DNA of 39,620 nucleotides from a cf. Phormidesmis sp. LEGE 11477 (GCF_015207105.1 NZ_JADEXO010000049.1:1-39620), one strand, 5' to 3'; counted from the stretch's first letter, positions 1 to 8,502 are shown. Notes: generated by a model not told the origin, from the sequence alone. Numbers and translations: made by a program.

Positions 1-114
1 TCTGATGATGACTTCATAATTGCAAGCTTTTTTTGGCGGCGGCGGCTTATCTGGCAATTTTACCGCGCTATTCACAAACCAAAACACCTGCGTAGCATAG
101 CTTGAAGCAGTTTT
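1..114. other. Window edge, possible mobile-element end
   Basis: No gene is seen here. The stretch lies just beyond the stop codon of the trypsin-STAND-WD40 gene, exactly where further WD40 repeats would be expected. Read on the minus strand it shows no continuation of WD40 coding and contains a run of GGC/GCC triplets near 37-48. The abrupt end of the protein suggests that foreign DNA, for example an insertion sequence end, joins the gene near position 115-125. No terminal inverted repeat or transposase can be seen because the window ends. Confidence 0.3.
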
Positions 115-2817
115 TCAGGGACGACTAGCTACCCATCTACCGTATGGACTGAAAGCAACCGACCATATCCAATCATTATGTTCGTACAGTTCTTGGCATT
201 CACGAGTAACAGTATTGAGCAGACTAACTTTTCCATCGTAACCACCGCTTAGCAGAACATTCTCAAAGCTTTCTAGGACAGGTTCATACATTGGAAAAGA
301 AACTGACATCACAGGCGCAGTATGATCTAGCCAGGAGATAACAGGTTCATCGTTCGAGCTACCGTCTAACAGCATGTCAGTGTTCCATGCCCTAACTACG
401 CTGTCTTTGCTACTTGCTGCCAGAATTTTACCAGTGTGATCAAGCGACACACTATATACTGCTTCAGGATTTTCAACATAGTTCGATATTGTTCTGAGGC
501 AGTCTCCAGTTTTCGGATTCCACAACTTTATAATTCCATCTTCGTCTCCACTCACGAGAAGCTTTCCGTCATTAGAGAACGCCACTGACCACACATCATT
601 CTTATGACTTCTATACCATTGCCTTTGTCCATCACTTGATCTAATAAAAGAAACACCTCCATGCGAATCTCCGAATGCTATATGCTTGCCATCAGGACTA
701 AAGCGGGTACAGAAGACCATGCCTAAGTTTTGAGTAAAAAGTGAGTGGGTTAAGCTAGCGTAAGAAAAGTCAATATCATTTACGAATATGCCTTGCAAGT
801 CTGCTTGCCACACAGAAAGACGAGAGAAATCAAGCTCCATCGAAGCTAAATCCAGTTCTGTATGACAGAAGAGATTGAGGATATTTCCGGCTGCGTAGGA
901 TGACTGCGGCCTTCTACGCTTTCTAGTAAGGCTTGAGAGAATCTGATTTAATTCTTCTTCCAGCTCTAAAGTAGTCTCGTCAAATCGTTGAACTATTGGG
1001 TCTAAGATAAAATTTATTTGAGCTTCTCTAATATAGTCTGGTGATTGGGCCTTCATCAGCGCATGTCTATTGAGTAGTAGAATATCACCTGTTGAAATTT
1101 CTTCAAAAATTGCTTCTACTAATCGGTTAGTTGCATATTCTATAAGTACTGGCTGGAGAGTATACAAGTCCTCTTCGCTTTTTTCCAAAGGAAGCAACTT
1201 CTGTAATGACTGCAAATTATTTACTATTTCCTTCTTAGAGGAAACGGACAAAACATCTTCAGACAAGGTTTCTATTGAAACTGGCTCTCGGTTAATCGCT
1301 AACCAGTAAACAATCTCTTTCTGTTCTTCTGACAGTCTACTGAAGTACCAATCTAACATTTTCCGAATAGCCTCTCTCTCATCTTCCACATCACGCAAAG
1401 GTTGTCCAACCACAAAACTAGCCTCTCTATAAAAGCTAGTTGCATCGCTCTGATAAACCTCTTTTATATGCTTTGCAGCCAATTCTAAAAATAGCGGATT
1501 TCCACCATAGAGATCGAAAATTCCTTCAAATTCTTCTCTAGATCCCTCAATTTCTTTATTGGTGAAAATATCTCCTGCTTCATGAAAAGTTAGACCTTCG
1601 AGTTCTAATAAACGAATTGGCTTCTCCGGAACTAACAGAGCCTCAATACTTTGTGGTTTCTCCCTACTCGTCAGTAAAAGACAACTATTATGTTCTTCTA
1701 AACCAAGCGCGTTAAACAGCAAGCGGTAACCGACATGATTCGCTTGAAACTGCCCTGCCTGATTACCCTGCTTCATAACAGATTCAGCGTTGTCCAGCAC
1801 AATTAAGACTCGCGAGTTCTTAAGATAGTTTTCTATTAATAGCCCTATTGCTTCGGAAAGATTATCTGCAAGATACATCTCCTGGTGGTCGGACAATACT
1901 CGTACTATATCTGACAAGATTTTCTCTACAGAAGGTGCTTCCCGAAGACTTCTCCAAATAACATAGTCGAATTCTTCTTTTACAGCACTAGAAAGTTGCT
2001 TAGCGATCGCTGTTTTACCAATACCTCCAATACCTGTAATAAGCACTGTTCGGCATCGTTCTTCTAGAAGCCATGTTTTGAGTCGATTTAGCTCTACAGT
2101 CCGTCCGTAAAAGGTTGCACTCTCGGGCGCATCGCCCCAGTCTTGCCTTAACGCCTTTGGTAATTTAGAGGTGGGCACTAAAGTACGCTGGTGCATGAGA
2201 TCAATCCAGCGGTGGCTTTGCTCGTGTGCCTGACGGTTCAGTTCTCTTATCTCTGGATACTGATCAAATATTGTAGAGGTTGAAATCAAGAGTCCGCCGA
2301 GATTAGTGGAGCGTCCTCTGCTATCGCTCACAAGCCCACAAACTCTATTAAGCTTTTTGTTTAGCGCTGGAGAACCACTGGAGCCAGGACGGACTTGCCC
2401 ATCTTTAGTGATTATGAGAGTTGTGCCTTGTTCTTCTACCGTGCCCTCACACGTAACCGTCAGAGAACCTCCGTCAGGAAAAGTATCTGGATAACCGTAT
2501 ACATATAAACGATCAAATAGATCCACCCTTTCATCTAAAAGCACACAGGGTGGGTCTTCTTCGTTCGGCACGTCAATCTGTAGAAGTGCTAGGTCAATAG
2601 GTGCAATTCGTATACTACCTTCTATCACCTTCGCATTAGGACATTCCTTTCCTTGCCAAAGCACAGATATCCCGTCTTGACCGACCTTCTCTATTACATG
2701 AGCGCAGGTAACTATTCTATCGCTGGCCACAAAAAAACCTGTACCCCATTGACCTGAGATACGGGAGATAATTTTAACGGTACACTGCTGAAGCAGTTCG
2801 TCGATAGGTGAGAGCAT
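115..2817 (-). CDS. Trypsin-like protease-STAND NTPase-WD40 protein, C-terminally truncated
   Basis: A 900-residue conflict-system protein. Residues 1-200 are a trypsin-like serine protease with a complete triad: His40 in TCAHV, Asp75 in APIDLALL and Ser147 in GSSGSP. Residues about 215-500 are a STAND/NB-ARC NTPase with P-loop GIGGIGKT and Walker B VLIVLDNAE. A helical winged-helix linker follows, then WD40 repeats from about 690. Only about four full blades and part of a fifth are present before the protein stops at WVASRP, too few for a closed seven-blade propeller. Such proteins are thought to sense an invader through the repeats, oligomerise through the NTPase and release the protease. 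The TRYPCO1 gene starts 35 bases upstream and is probably cotranscribed. It may be a pseudogene or have a shortened sensor; domain calls are firm, defence role is inferred. Confidence 0.85.
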   Translation of the reverse strand: MLSPIDELLQQCTVKIISRISGQWGTGFFVASDRIVTCAHVIEKVGQDGISVLWQGKECPNAKVIEGSIRIAPIDLALLQIDVPNEEDPPCVLLDERVDLFDRLYVYGYPDTFPDGGSLTVTCEGTVEEQGTTLIITKDGQVRPGSSGSPALNKKLNRVCGLVSDSRGRSTNLGGLLISTSTIFDQYPEIRELNRQAHEQSHRWIDLMHQRTLVPTSKLPKALRQDWGDAPESATFYGRTVELNRLKTWLLEERCRTVLITGIGGIGKTAIAKQLSSAVKEEFDYVIWRSLREAPSVEKILSDIVRVLSDHQEMYLADNLSEAIGLLIENYLKNSRVLIVLDNAESVMKQGNQAGQFQANHVGYRLLFNALGLEEHNSCLLLTSREKPQSIEALLVPEKPIRLLELEGLTFHEAGDIFTNKEIEGSREEFEGIFDLYGGNPLFLELAAKHIKEVYQSDATSFYREASFVVGQPLRDVEDEREAIRKMLDWYFSRLSEEQKEIVYWLAINREPVSIETLSEDVLSVSSKKEIVNNLQSLQKLLPLEKSEEDLYTLQPVLIEYATNRLVEAIFEEISTGDILLLNRHALMKAQSPDYIREAQINFILDPIVQRFDETTLELEEELNQILSSLTRKRRRPQSSYAAGNILNLFCHTELDLASMELDFSRLSVWQADLQGIFVNDIDFSYASLTHSLFTQNLGMVFCTRFSPDGKHIAFGDSHGGVSFIRSSDGQRQWYRSHKNDVWSVAFSNDGKLLVSGDEDGIIKLWNPKTGDCLRTISNYVENPEAVYSVSLDHTGKILAASSKDSVVRAWNTDMLLDGSSNDEPVISWLDHTAPVMSVSFPMYEPVLESFENVLLSGGYDGKVSLLNTVTRECQELYEHNDWIWSVAFSPYGRWVASRP

Positions 2818-2852
2818 TAACCTACAGGTGTGTAATTACGAGATGGTGATAT

Positions 2853-3173
2853 CTAGACTTTCTGTTCAGACTCCCATTCCAAAGTGATCTCTAAATTCGC
2901 AGTGCCCGTACCTCTAACAAGTGCTGCGACTAAGCTTCCTTGCTCTACTCCAATCGCTAGCCCATATTTAACGGTTGCTTTTTTAGGCTTCACTGACTGA
3001 ATGGATGTAGCGACTATTTTTGATATTTTTGTGATCGCTTCAGAGACGGAATCGAGAGGGAGTAGTCCAGCACCGACCTTTTCTCGGCCTGTTTCTAAAA
3101 CTTCCACCTTGGCAGTGATTCCATCTCCCAAATCAACGGAAACTAACTCGGTCTGCAATGCTGGATCAATCAT
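2853..3173 (-). CDS. TRYPCO1 / CU044_2847-family small protein
   Basis: A 106-residue protein matching the trypsin-co-occurring domain 1 pattern: an N-terminal strand region with a V-x-L-G-D-G motif, a central helix (LDSVSEAITKISKIVATSI), a V-KYGLAIGVEQG segment and a final strand LEITLEW. Family members are found next to trypsin-STAND genes in predicted NTP-dependent conflict systems, and that is exactly the arrangement here: the protease-STAND gene begins 35 bases downstream on the same strand. The biochemical role is unknown; it may be a substrate, adaptor or regulator of the protease. No signal peptide or membrane segment is visible, so it should act in the cytoplasm. The family assignment is by recognised pattern and context. 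Confidence 0.75.
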   Translation of the reverse strand: MIDPALQTELVSVDLGDGITAKVEVLETGREKVGAGLLPLDSVSEAITKISKIVATSIQSVKPKKATVKYGLAIGVEQGSLVAALVRGTGTANLEITLEWESEQKV

Positions 3174-3178
3174 GTTAT

Positions 3179-3569
3179 TAAAAAAGATTTAGCTTCTGTA
3201 AATTATGCGCTGACGACAGCATAGGCTCATCGAAATCACTCATAGCTCTAGTTATAAAACTATGCATTATCTCCATTTTACAAGGGTTTAGCCCAACTAA
3301 AAGACGCATCATAGTCAAGGCGGCTAGCGAGTAGTCAGCGTAACTTCTCACATTGAAGTAGGTAGTAGGAAGTGCGATCGCCTGTAAGATTACAGCTAGT
3401 ACTAGCACATCTGAAAACGATGCGTTTGGAAAATCTCATCAAAAAAAGCATCCGGTTGGCTTTCAGTAGAGGGCAACACCCCAGTTCAGAGCATATAATC
3501 TGAGCCTGACTCATCATTTAAGCAATACAAGGAATGATATATTTTCTGAGCTGAAAGCGGTTGTTAGCG
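3179..3569. other. Intergenic stretch with adjacent palindromes, no clear gene
   Basis: This lies between the TRYPCO1 gene and the Argonaute gene. Short minus-strand reading frames occur (for example 3178-3408, 76 residues, ending 4 bases before the TRYPCO1 start) but I recognise no family, start signal or domain, and none is called. The stretch holds one GCGATCGC site and two abutting palindromes at 3383-3406. It presumably contains the promoter of the TRYPCO1-STAND operon and the 3' end of the Argonaute transcript. Confidence 0.4.
3383..3406. repeat. Two abutting palindromes
   Basis: TGTAAGATTACA (3383-3394, 5-bp arms, 2-bp centre) is followed without gap by the perfect 12-bp palindrome GCTAGTACTAGC (3395-3406). 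They lie about 210 bp upstream of the TRYPCO1 start. Protein-binding sites are one reading; chance or remnants of an element are others. Confidence 0.35.
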
Positions 3570-4985
3570 TCACATATAGTAGCTATAGCTAATCTGGGGC
3601 CGCTCATGAACGTCCACGTACTTCATGATATCGCCGACTCTTCTGGCACATTCGATAGTGATAGGAAACTTTCCATCAAGCTGAGTATTGTTCCAGTTCA
3701 TCTTTGACAAGCCGAGAATCTCCTCACAGATCTCCTCAAGGGAATAGTCATACTCATAGAGTTGAACTCGTAGAGGAGCAGGAACGTACGCACCTGGATA
3801 CGTCTTGTAGAAGTCCACAAACCCTCTTGTGTACAAAACACCCATATCTTCCTGTAAGTTCAGTAACGTTCCTCGTGGTGGCGGGTAGTTCCCATAGCTA
3901 AAGAGGCGCACAGGTGCATTAGAAACTGTTGCGAAGTCTTTCAACCGAATGTGCCTATCATCTAATGCCGCCGTAAAACCAGCGACTTCAGAGGGCTTAA
4001 AGTTACTCGTTTTGTGAATAACGATTCGAGCAGGCATCTGCATTAGTGCGTGATGATACTCATCTATCGCAGATGACAACAGATCATACGCCTGCGCCTC
4101 GCTCATGAAAGGTCTTTTATCTTCTTTGTCTAACGCAACTGGCGAGCCTCGTAGGATAACGCCGTGGCCGAATTCATCAAATACCTGTGCGAGACTTGTA
4201 GAAACTGTACTGCCATCCCTGCTTTTGTAGAAGCTAATACCGACATAGCACGTTCTAGGTTTATGCGACTCTTCTAACAAGCGCCAGGGAATAGTTTTGT
4301 TGCCCTTGTAGTACAATGCCGTACAAAAATTCCAAGCCCTAGTTGCGTCATCTTGTTTGTCTTGCCCACCCTTTCCGATAACTAAGTTTTTCTCAACAAT
4401 TAACTGGAGTGGCACCTTCAGATGCATAGACTTTGCTTTCAGTAGCCTTCTAAAGTTGTATTCTATTTCTTTCCCTTTTTTCTTATCGTTACTGGACTCT
4501 TCTTTCGTGAGCGAGTCGTATATCTCATCTGGGATAACGCACAATACGACATCAACATTCCGGTTCTCAACAATGAACCGAATTTGGTCAAAGTACAGGT
4601 CAACGCATTCAGTTACTCGTTCTGACCTATCAGACAGCTTCATAATCTTGTTTAGCTCTGTCCGTTGAAGCGTTCTTGTAAAAGGCGTGCCATATACAAA
4701 CTTAGAGAAGAATCCTGACTGCTCTGAAAAGCCCATAAAGCTTCTAAACAAATTGGGAATAGGAGACTTTGACTTCTTGCCTGGGAAACCTCGCTGGCAA
4801 GTCTCTAGCCAGACATCCATGAGGTCAATTCCTTCACCTCGCCCAACGATACCCAACCTTAGATCTGTCTGTCTAAGGCTATCGTGCGTATCGTATACGC
4901 CGAGCGTTTCAATTCCGGCTTTAGGGCAGATATGTGTTCCATTTCCGAACTCTAGCTTAGGTTCTTCTAAAATTTTAACTTTCAT
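3570..4985 (-). CDS. Short prokaryotic Argonaute (MID-PIWI), catalytically inactive
   Basis: About 471 residues, the length of a short pAgo, with MID and PIWI domains but no N or PAZ. The MID part includes the Y-x-F-R-R-L-L-K-AK ... VPLQLI segment that in the family binds the 5' end of the guide. The PIWI part starts near YVGISFYKS and includes MPARIVIHKTSNF and a basic C-terminal region. The first catalytic aspartate of active Argonautes is replaced (VGIS), so target slicing is not expected, as in known short pAgos. The start at 4985 is chosen over an earlier ATG (5009) because a GAGGAG ribosome site sits 7 bases upstream; it overlaps the end of the effector gene by 11 bases, showing translational coupling. 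In this family a guide-loaded Ago recognises invader nucleic acid and switches on the partner toxin. Fold call is strong; system-level role is inferred. Confidence 0.85.
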   Translation of the reverse strand: MKVKILEEPKLEFGNGTHICPKAGIETLGVYDTHDSLRQTDLRLGIVGRGEGIDLMDVWLETCQRGFPGKKSKSPIPNLFRSFMGFSEQSGFFSKFVYGTPFTRTLQRTELNKIMKLSDRSERVTECVDLYFDQIRFIVENRNVDVVLCVIPDEIYDSLTKEESSNDKKKGKEIEYNFRRLLKAKSMHLKVPLQLIVEKNLVIGKGGQDKQDDATRAWNFCTALYYKGNKTIPWRLLEESHKPRTCYVGISFYKSRDGSTVSTSLAQVFDEFGHGVILRGSPVALDKEDKRPFMSEAQAYDLLSSAIDEYHHALMQMPARIVIHKTSNFKPSEVAGFTAALDDRHIRLKDFATVSNAPVRLFSYGNYPPPRGTLLNLQEDMGVLYTRGFVDFYKTYPGAYVPAPLRVQLYEYDYSLEEICEEILGLSKMNWNNTQLDGKFPITIECARRVGDIMKYVDVHERPQISYSYYM

Positions 4986-6396
4986 CGTTCGTCTCCTCGG
5001 GAGACTCAAGCTCCATATCTTCAGACTTGCTGCTTAGAGAATTAGGGCATTCCAGCTCCACTAAACTATAGAAACATAGATCGGAGACGCTCCTCATCTC
5101 TAAATTCTCCAGGTAGTAGGCCACGAATCTGATGTGGTTTCTAACGGATGCGTTCAACTCTAATCGCTTCTGCTTTGATAGTAAATCTTGCTGATAGAAG
5201 CTCACTCTATAGGCATCTATCGTATACAGCCAGCTTGTATATATAGTGCAATAACAACGATCCTCTATCTTCAGAAAGGCCAGATCAAATGATAGATGCT
5301 GATAGTAAGAGATCTTAGTGGGGTCTTTCTTCTGGTATCGTATCTGGCAAACTGTTCGCGTAGCACTCTGCTTTCCGACCCATTTCTCCTTTCTTACAAG
5401 CTGCTCATCATCTAAAGGTCTAAAGTAGAATGTCCTTTCCTTCTTGTGCCATTTCACGTTGTACGGCTCAAGCATGTCCATTGCCGTGTTCTTTAGCAGC
5501 CTCATGAATAGGTTTCTATATTCGAGTAGCTCGCTATCAAAAAATTCTTCTGATTCAAGTGGATCGACTGAACCTATATCAACGACCGAAGCAAAGTCGG
5601 ATTCAGAATTTAGCTCCTCAAAGGTAAATAGCTTATTGTCATGAACTACCCAGTCATGTCGTTCAACACCATTTAGGACTAACGACAGTCGGACAGCTAG
5701 GGCTTTGCCAAGCTTGCTTTTCTTATAGCCAAGACGGTTTCGGGCTTTCGTTGCGATTGACTTACGGTCGATGTCTAGCTCCGCTATGTGTATACGCTGC
5801 GGAAAATCCATTTCCACTAAGTTTGAGGCAAACATGAGTGGAGGTTTATCTGCGATTTCGTAAGCAGCTAACCGATCTTCAATGTCGCCAAGAATCACTC
5901 TAAATTCGTTCAGTAGGCGCTCTTGTGCGCCTAAGCGCATAGAAGTGATGCGTTGCAGTATATCTCCAGGGTCGATAATATTCTTCTTCGCATTAAACGT
6001 AAACTCGCCTTGAATCTCCCTGTCAATTGCATCTTGAGAATAGGAACTTTGCTTTTTAGTTAGCGTGAGTATGTGAAGCTCATCGAAGGAATTCTTATAA
6101 TTCTTGTCTCTAAATTGAGAAAGCGTTTTCTTTACTTTCTTCAGGTCAGTTGACGCCGTAATTTGAAAAGCAACTCTATCTTGCTCATCGCCCAAGTCGA
6201 TACCTGGAAAGTTTTTCTGCTTTTTATTTAGATTGATAAGACCTGGGCACTGAAAGACATCCCGAAGGATTGGAATCCATGCATCTTCTGAGACCAGATT
6301 AACGTCTAGCCGTCCTTGGCTTGTAGCCAAATCAACCTCTGTTATCAACCTACTAACTACTTCCCTTAGTTGATTCTCTACCTCTATCGCTTTCAA
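4975..6396 (-). CDS. SMEK-domain nuclease fused to APAZ-like domain, short-pAgo partner
   Basis: A 473-residue protein starting at a TTG codon (6396) with an AGGG site 9 bases before it; an in-frame stop lies just upstream and no ATG is available nearby. Residues about 1-125 match the SMEK domain, a restriction-endonuclease-like fold: FPGIDLGD with Asp67 and QIT at 78-80, preceded by an acidic SED near 37-39. Residues about 190-473 resemble the APAZ region that pairs with short pAgos: an N-terminal FPQRIHIAELDI strand, a block YYQHLSFDLAFLKI and a late SKQKRLELNASVRNHIRF helix. The downstream pAgo gene overlaps it. By analogy with SPARTA, SPARSA and SPARDA, the effector would degrade nucleic acid and kill or stall the cell when the Ago finds a plasmid or phage target. 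The SMEK-APAZ pairing is my inference from motifs. Confidence 0.75.
   Translation of the reverse strand: MKAIEVENQLREVVSRLITEVDLATSQGRLDVNLVSEDAWIPILRDVFQCPGLINLNKKQKNFPGIDLGDEQDRVAFQITASTDLKKVKKTLSQFRDKNYKNSFDELHILTLTKKQSSYSQDAIDREIQGEFTFNAKKNIIDPGDILQRITSMRLGAQERLLNEFRVILGDIEDRLAAYEIADKPPLMFASNLVEMDFPQRIHIAELDIDRKSIATKARNRLGYKKSKLGKALAVRLSLVLNGVERHDWVVHDNKLFTFEELNSESDFASVVDIGSVDPLESEEFFDSELLEYRNLFMRLLKNTAMDMLEPYNVKWHKKERTFYFRPLDDEQLVRKEKWVGKQSATRTVCQIRYQKKDPTKISYYQHLSFDLAFLKIEDRCYCTIYTSWLYTIDAYRVSFYQQDLLSKQKRLELNASVRNHIRFVAYYLENLEMRSVSDLCFYSLVELECPNSLSSKSEDMELESPEETNDES
4993..4998 (-). promoter_or_regulatory. Shine-Dalgarno of the short pAgo gene
   Basis: GAGGAG on the minus strand, 7 bases before ATG at 4985, inside the last codons of the SMEK/APAZ gene. 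It decides the Argonaute start and indicates coupled translation of effector and Argonaute. Confidence 0.7.
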
Positions 6397-6479
6397 GTCT
6401 CTACCCTAAATTAGCCTTGAGCAATTTCAATGCTCCAGTGAGTCATTGCTAGCTTAGTACATTTCAACTACAACTGAGC

Positions 6480-6506
6480 GCTCTTAGGAGGTTTACCTAT
6501 AAGAGC
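6480..6506. repeat. Hairpin upstream of the pAgo operon
   Basis: GCTCTTA (6480-6486) and TAAGAGC (6500-6506) form a 7-bp perfect stem with a 13-base loop, about 85 bases upstream of the SMEK/APAZ start. It could be an operator or a leader hairpin. No run of T follows on the minus strand, so a terminator is less likely. Confidence 0.3.
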
Positions 6507-6632
6507 ATACGAAAGTGACACTATAACGCCATCAAGCAGCTCTCAATTCAGATACAAAAGGATCTATTCCTCCAAGTCATTATTTAACTGCGACAGCCGA
6601 CAATAGCTGATAAATTCTGTGTCACTTTACAG

Positions 6633-6670
6633 AAATAGTGTGACGTGCGATGTCGTACGTCACACTATTT
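6633..6670. repeat. 38-bp inverted repeat with parS-like core at the 3' end of parB
   Basis: The two 19-base halves pair at 17 of 19 positions. Its core (6643-6660) differs at one base from the perfect 18-bp palindromes upstream of parA (8468-8485, 8503-8520) when read on the other strand. The repeat overlaps the last codons and stop of parB. It is therefore likely a ParB-binding (centromere) site, and its RNA form could also act as the 3' hairpin of the parAB transcript. Confidence 0.65.
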
Positions 6671-7655
6671 TATGCAGCTGCGCAATCAACTCATTGATTT
6701 GAGAAAGCAGCTCACTAGCTTCCTTATTCTTTGTTTCCAACGACTTACATTGCAGCAAAGATGTCAGTTCATCGATAGCACTACTAGCCTTCCTCATATT
6801 TACAGTAGGCTTTTTCTTTTCCTTTTTGTCTGGTTCAGTACGCTCTGTTCGTTGCCGCTTTTCCTTACGAATATCAGCAACAGGAGGATTATCACTAATT
6901 ACCCAGTCGAGCAGGTCAGCACGCTCTTCTGCATTTTTGACACTTCCAAGTTCAAGTGCTTTAGAAGCATCTACCTTACCAGCATCTAAGGCTGTTCTCA
7001 CGTTGTCAGGAAGACTCCGAAACCGGATGAGCTTGCTACGGAAGGTCGTAAGCTTCCCCCCTTTATAGCGATCAAGAATACTCTGATAGAGTTCGATATG
7101 GTTAGATACAGCCTCAGATATATCCCCACCTCGCTTCGCAGAGTTACTCATCTGATTGAGTTCCTGCTCAACAACTTCAGATGTAGTACCAGCTTCGTCT
7201 GCCATCAACTCCAGGTAACCAAGAAGAACCTCAAAATGGTTCAAATTCTTGCGCACCATATTTTCATCAAACCTAATGCGCCTAACCTGTTTTGGGTCTA
7301 ACGCCTTAATTTCCGCTCGAATCTTGGTGCTACCTAGTTCTTCGCAGGCCGTCACACGGTTTGCACCAAAAACTAGCTCATACTCAAATCCTTCAGTTCG
7401 AGCAGAATGATCATCGGACAAGGGAGTAACAAGCACAGAGCCGCGAAAGCCTTCGTCTTTAATAGCCGTTTTTAGCTTGTCTATTTCCGCACGGTCGAAG
7501 TAAATTCTTTGCTGTTTGGGTTTCCAGATCTTCGCGATCGCAACTTCAGAAATAGACTCACCTGCCGAGGATGGGACTGACTCAGGAGACGAAGTGACCA
7601 AACCTCCCAACCAATTACTACCGACCGACATCTTCTTCTTTGCAGCGCTGCTCAT
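6660..7655 (-). CDS. parB: ParB-family partition protein
   Basis: A 331-residue centromere-binding protein. The N-terminal ParB domain is seen from about residue 37 (AKIWKPKQQRIYF) with the FGANRVTACEELG segment in the place of the usual GERRxRA box, followed by ENMVRKNLNHFE, the second conserved ParB motif. A helical DNA-binding region follows (about 140-230), then a charged linker and a leucine-rich coiled C-terminal end (about 280-331) suited to dimerisation. The start overlaps the parA stop by 4 bases (ATGA), so the two genes are one operon. Palindromic sites lie at the 3' end of this gene and upstream of parA. The departure from GERR suggests a plasmid-type, divergent ParB. Confidence 0.85.
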   Translation of the reverse strand: MSSAAKKKMSVGSNWLGGLVTSSPESVPSSAGESISEVAIAKIWKPKQQRIYFDRAEIDKLKTAIKDEGFRGSVLVTPLSDDHSARTEGFEYELVFGANRVTACEELGSTKIRAEIKALDPKQVRRIRFDENMVRKNLNHFEVLLGYLELMADEAGTTSEVVEQELNQMSNSAKRGGDISEAVSNHIELYQSILDRYKGGKLTTFRSKLIRFRSLPDNVRTALDAGKVDASKALELGSVKNAEERADLLDWVISDNPPVADIRKEKRQRTERTEPDKKEKKKPTVNMRKASSAIDELTSLLQCKSLETKNKEASELLSQINELIAQLHKIV

Positions 7656-8434
7656 ACCGTCACCTCAACTTGACTAGCCATAACGTCTGCAATTTTTCTT
7701 ATCGCTTTTAATCCATCGTTTTTGGAATCGTAAACAGAGAGCGGCTGATGAGCTTCTTGAGCATCAGAGATAGCGGTTCTCAAGGGGACTGGAGCGAATA
7801 CCTGCATTCCTTCAAACATGGGTAGCTGTAGCTGCTTAGCGATATCGTCGATCGCCTCCTTTGCTCTTCTGGCTCCAGAAGTTCGCCGGTCAAACATAGT
7901 CGGAACCAGCCCTAGAACCTTTAGCCCAGGATTAACTTTACTAGCTATCTCTATAGAGACTCTGAGAAGACCCATAGTAGCTTCTACAGCTTTGTAGTTC
8001 GTAGCTAAAGGAACGATTAGATAGTCAGCAGCCACCAAACAATTTACGGAAAGCAACCCAAGACTAGGAGGCCCGTCAACAATGATGGCATCGTACTGAT
8101 CAGAAATTTTGCTTAATGCATCAGCCAGTCGATACTCGCGACGAAGCTCTGCCGTGAGAGACAACTCTGCTTGAGCCAGCGTCAGATTCGCGGGAGCTAA
8201 ATCACACCATTCTGAGGATTCGATGGGAAGAGGCTCAGAATCCATCAGGCTATTATGAATGGTCTTGGGCAGCTCATAGGCATCTAGTCCGAAGAACGTG
8301 GTTAGACTCGCCTGTGGATCCATGTCCACAGCGAGTGTTTTGACTCCTCTTGTGTTGAGTTCATGGGCTAGATTCATCGTGAGAGTCGTTTTACCAACTC
8401 CTCCCGACATGTTAAAAACTGAAAATACTGTCAT
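7652..8434 (-). CDS. parA: ParA-family partition ATPase
   Basis: A 260-residue P-loop ATPase of the ParA/MinD group that drives segregation of replicon copies together with ParB on the nucleoid. Walker A is SGGVGKTT at residues 10-17, Walker A' is VDMDPQAS (about 37-44) and Walker B is IIVDGPPS (about 117-124). The usual signature lysine at the first position of KGGxGKT is a serine here, seen in some plasmid ParAs. Without a long N-terminal HTH domain, this is a small (type Ib/III-length) ParA. Two perfect 18-bp palindromes lie 33-86 bases upstream of the start, so ParB probably also autoregulates the operon. Confidence 0.9.
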   Translation of the reverse strand: MTVFSVFNMSGGVGKTTLTMNLAHELNTRGVKTLAVDMDPQASLTTFFGLDAYELPKTIHNSLMDSEPLPIESSEWCDLAPANLTLAQAELSLTAELRREYRLADALSKISDQYDAIIVDGPPSLGLLSVNCLVAADYLIVPLATNYKAVEATMGLLRVSIEIASKVNPGLKVLGLVPTMFDRRTSGARRAKEAIDDIAKQLQLPMFEGMQVFAPVPLRTAISDAQEAHQPLSVYDSKNDGLKAIRKIADVMASQVEVTV

Positions 8435-8467
8435 AGCTGGGGCCTGTTTATTAAGTGAAGCGCGTTG

Positions 8468-8485
8468 ACGTGCGACATCGCACGT
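8468..8485. repeat. parS-like palindrome 1
   Basis: ACGTGCGACATCGCACGT: perfect 8-bp arms around a CA centre, 33 bases upstream of parA. It is identical to the copy at 8503-8520 (35 bases start to start) and nearly identical to the core at 6643-6660. Likely ParB-binding site. Confidence 0.75.
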
Positions 8486-8502
8486 TCATGTAAGGAAGGC
8501 CG

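Noticed and set aside
3178-3517. Two overlapping short minus-strand frames (76 and 60 residues) upstream of TRYPCO1
   Set aside because: No recognised domain, no clear ribosome site, and the two frames overlap each other; could be gene remnants but cannot be supported.
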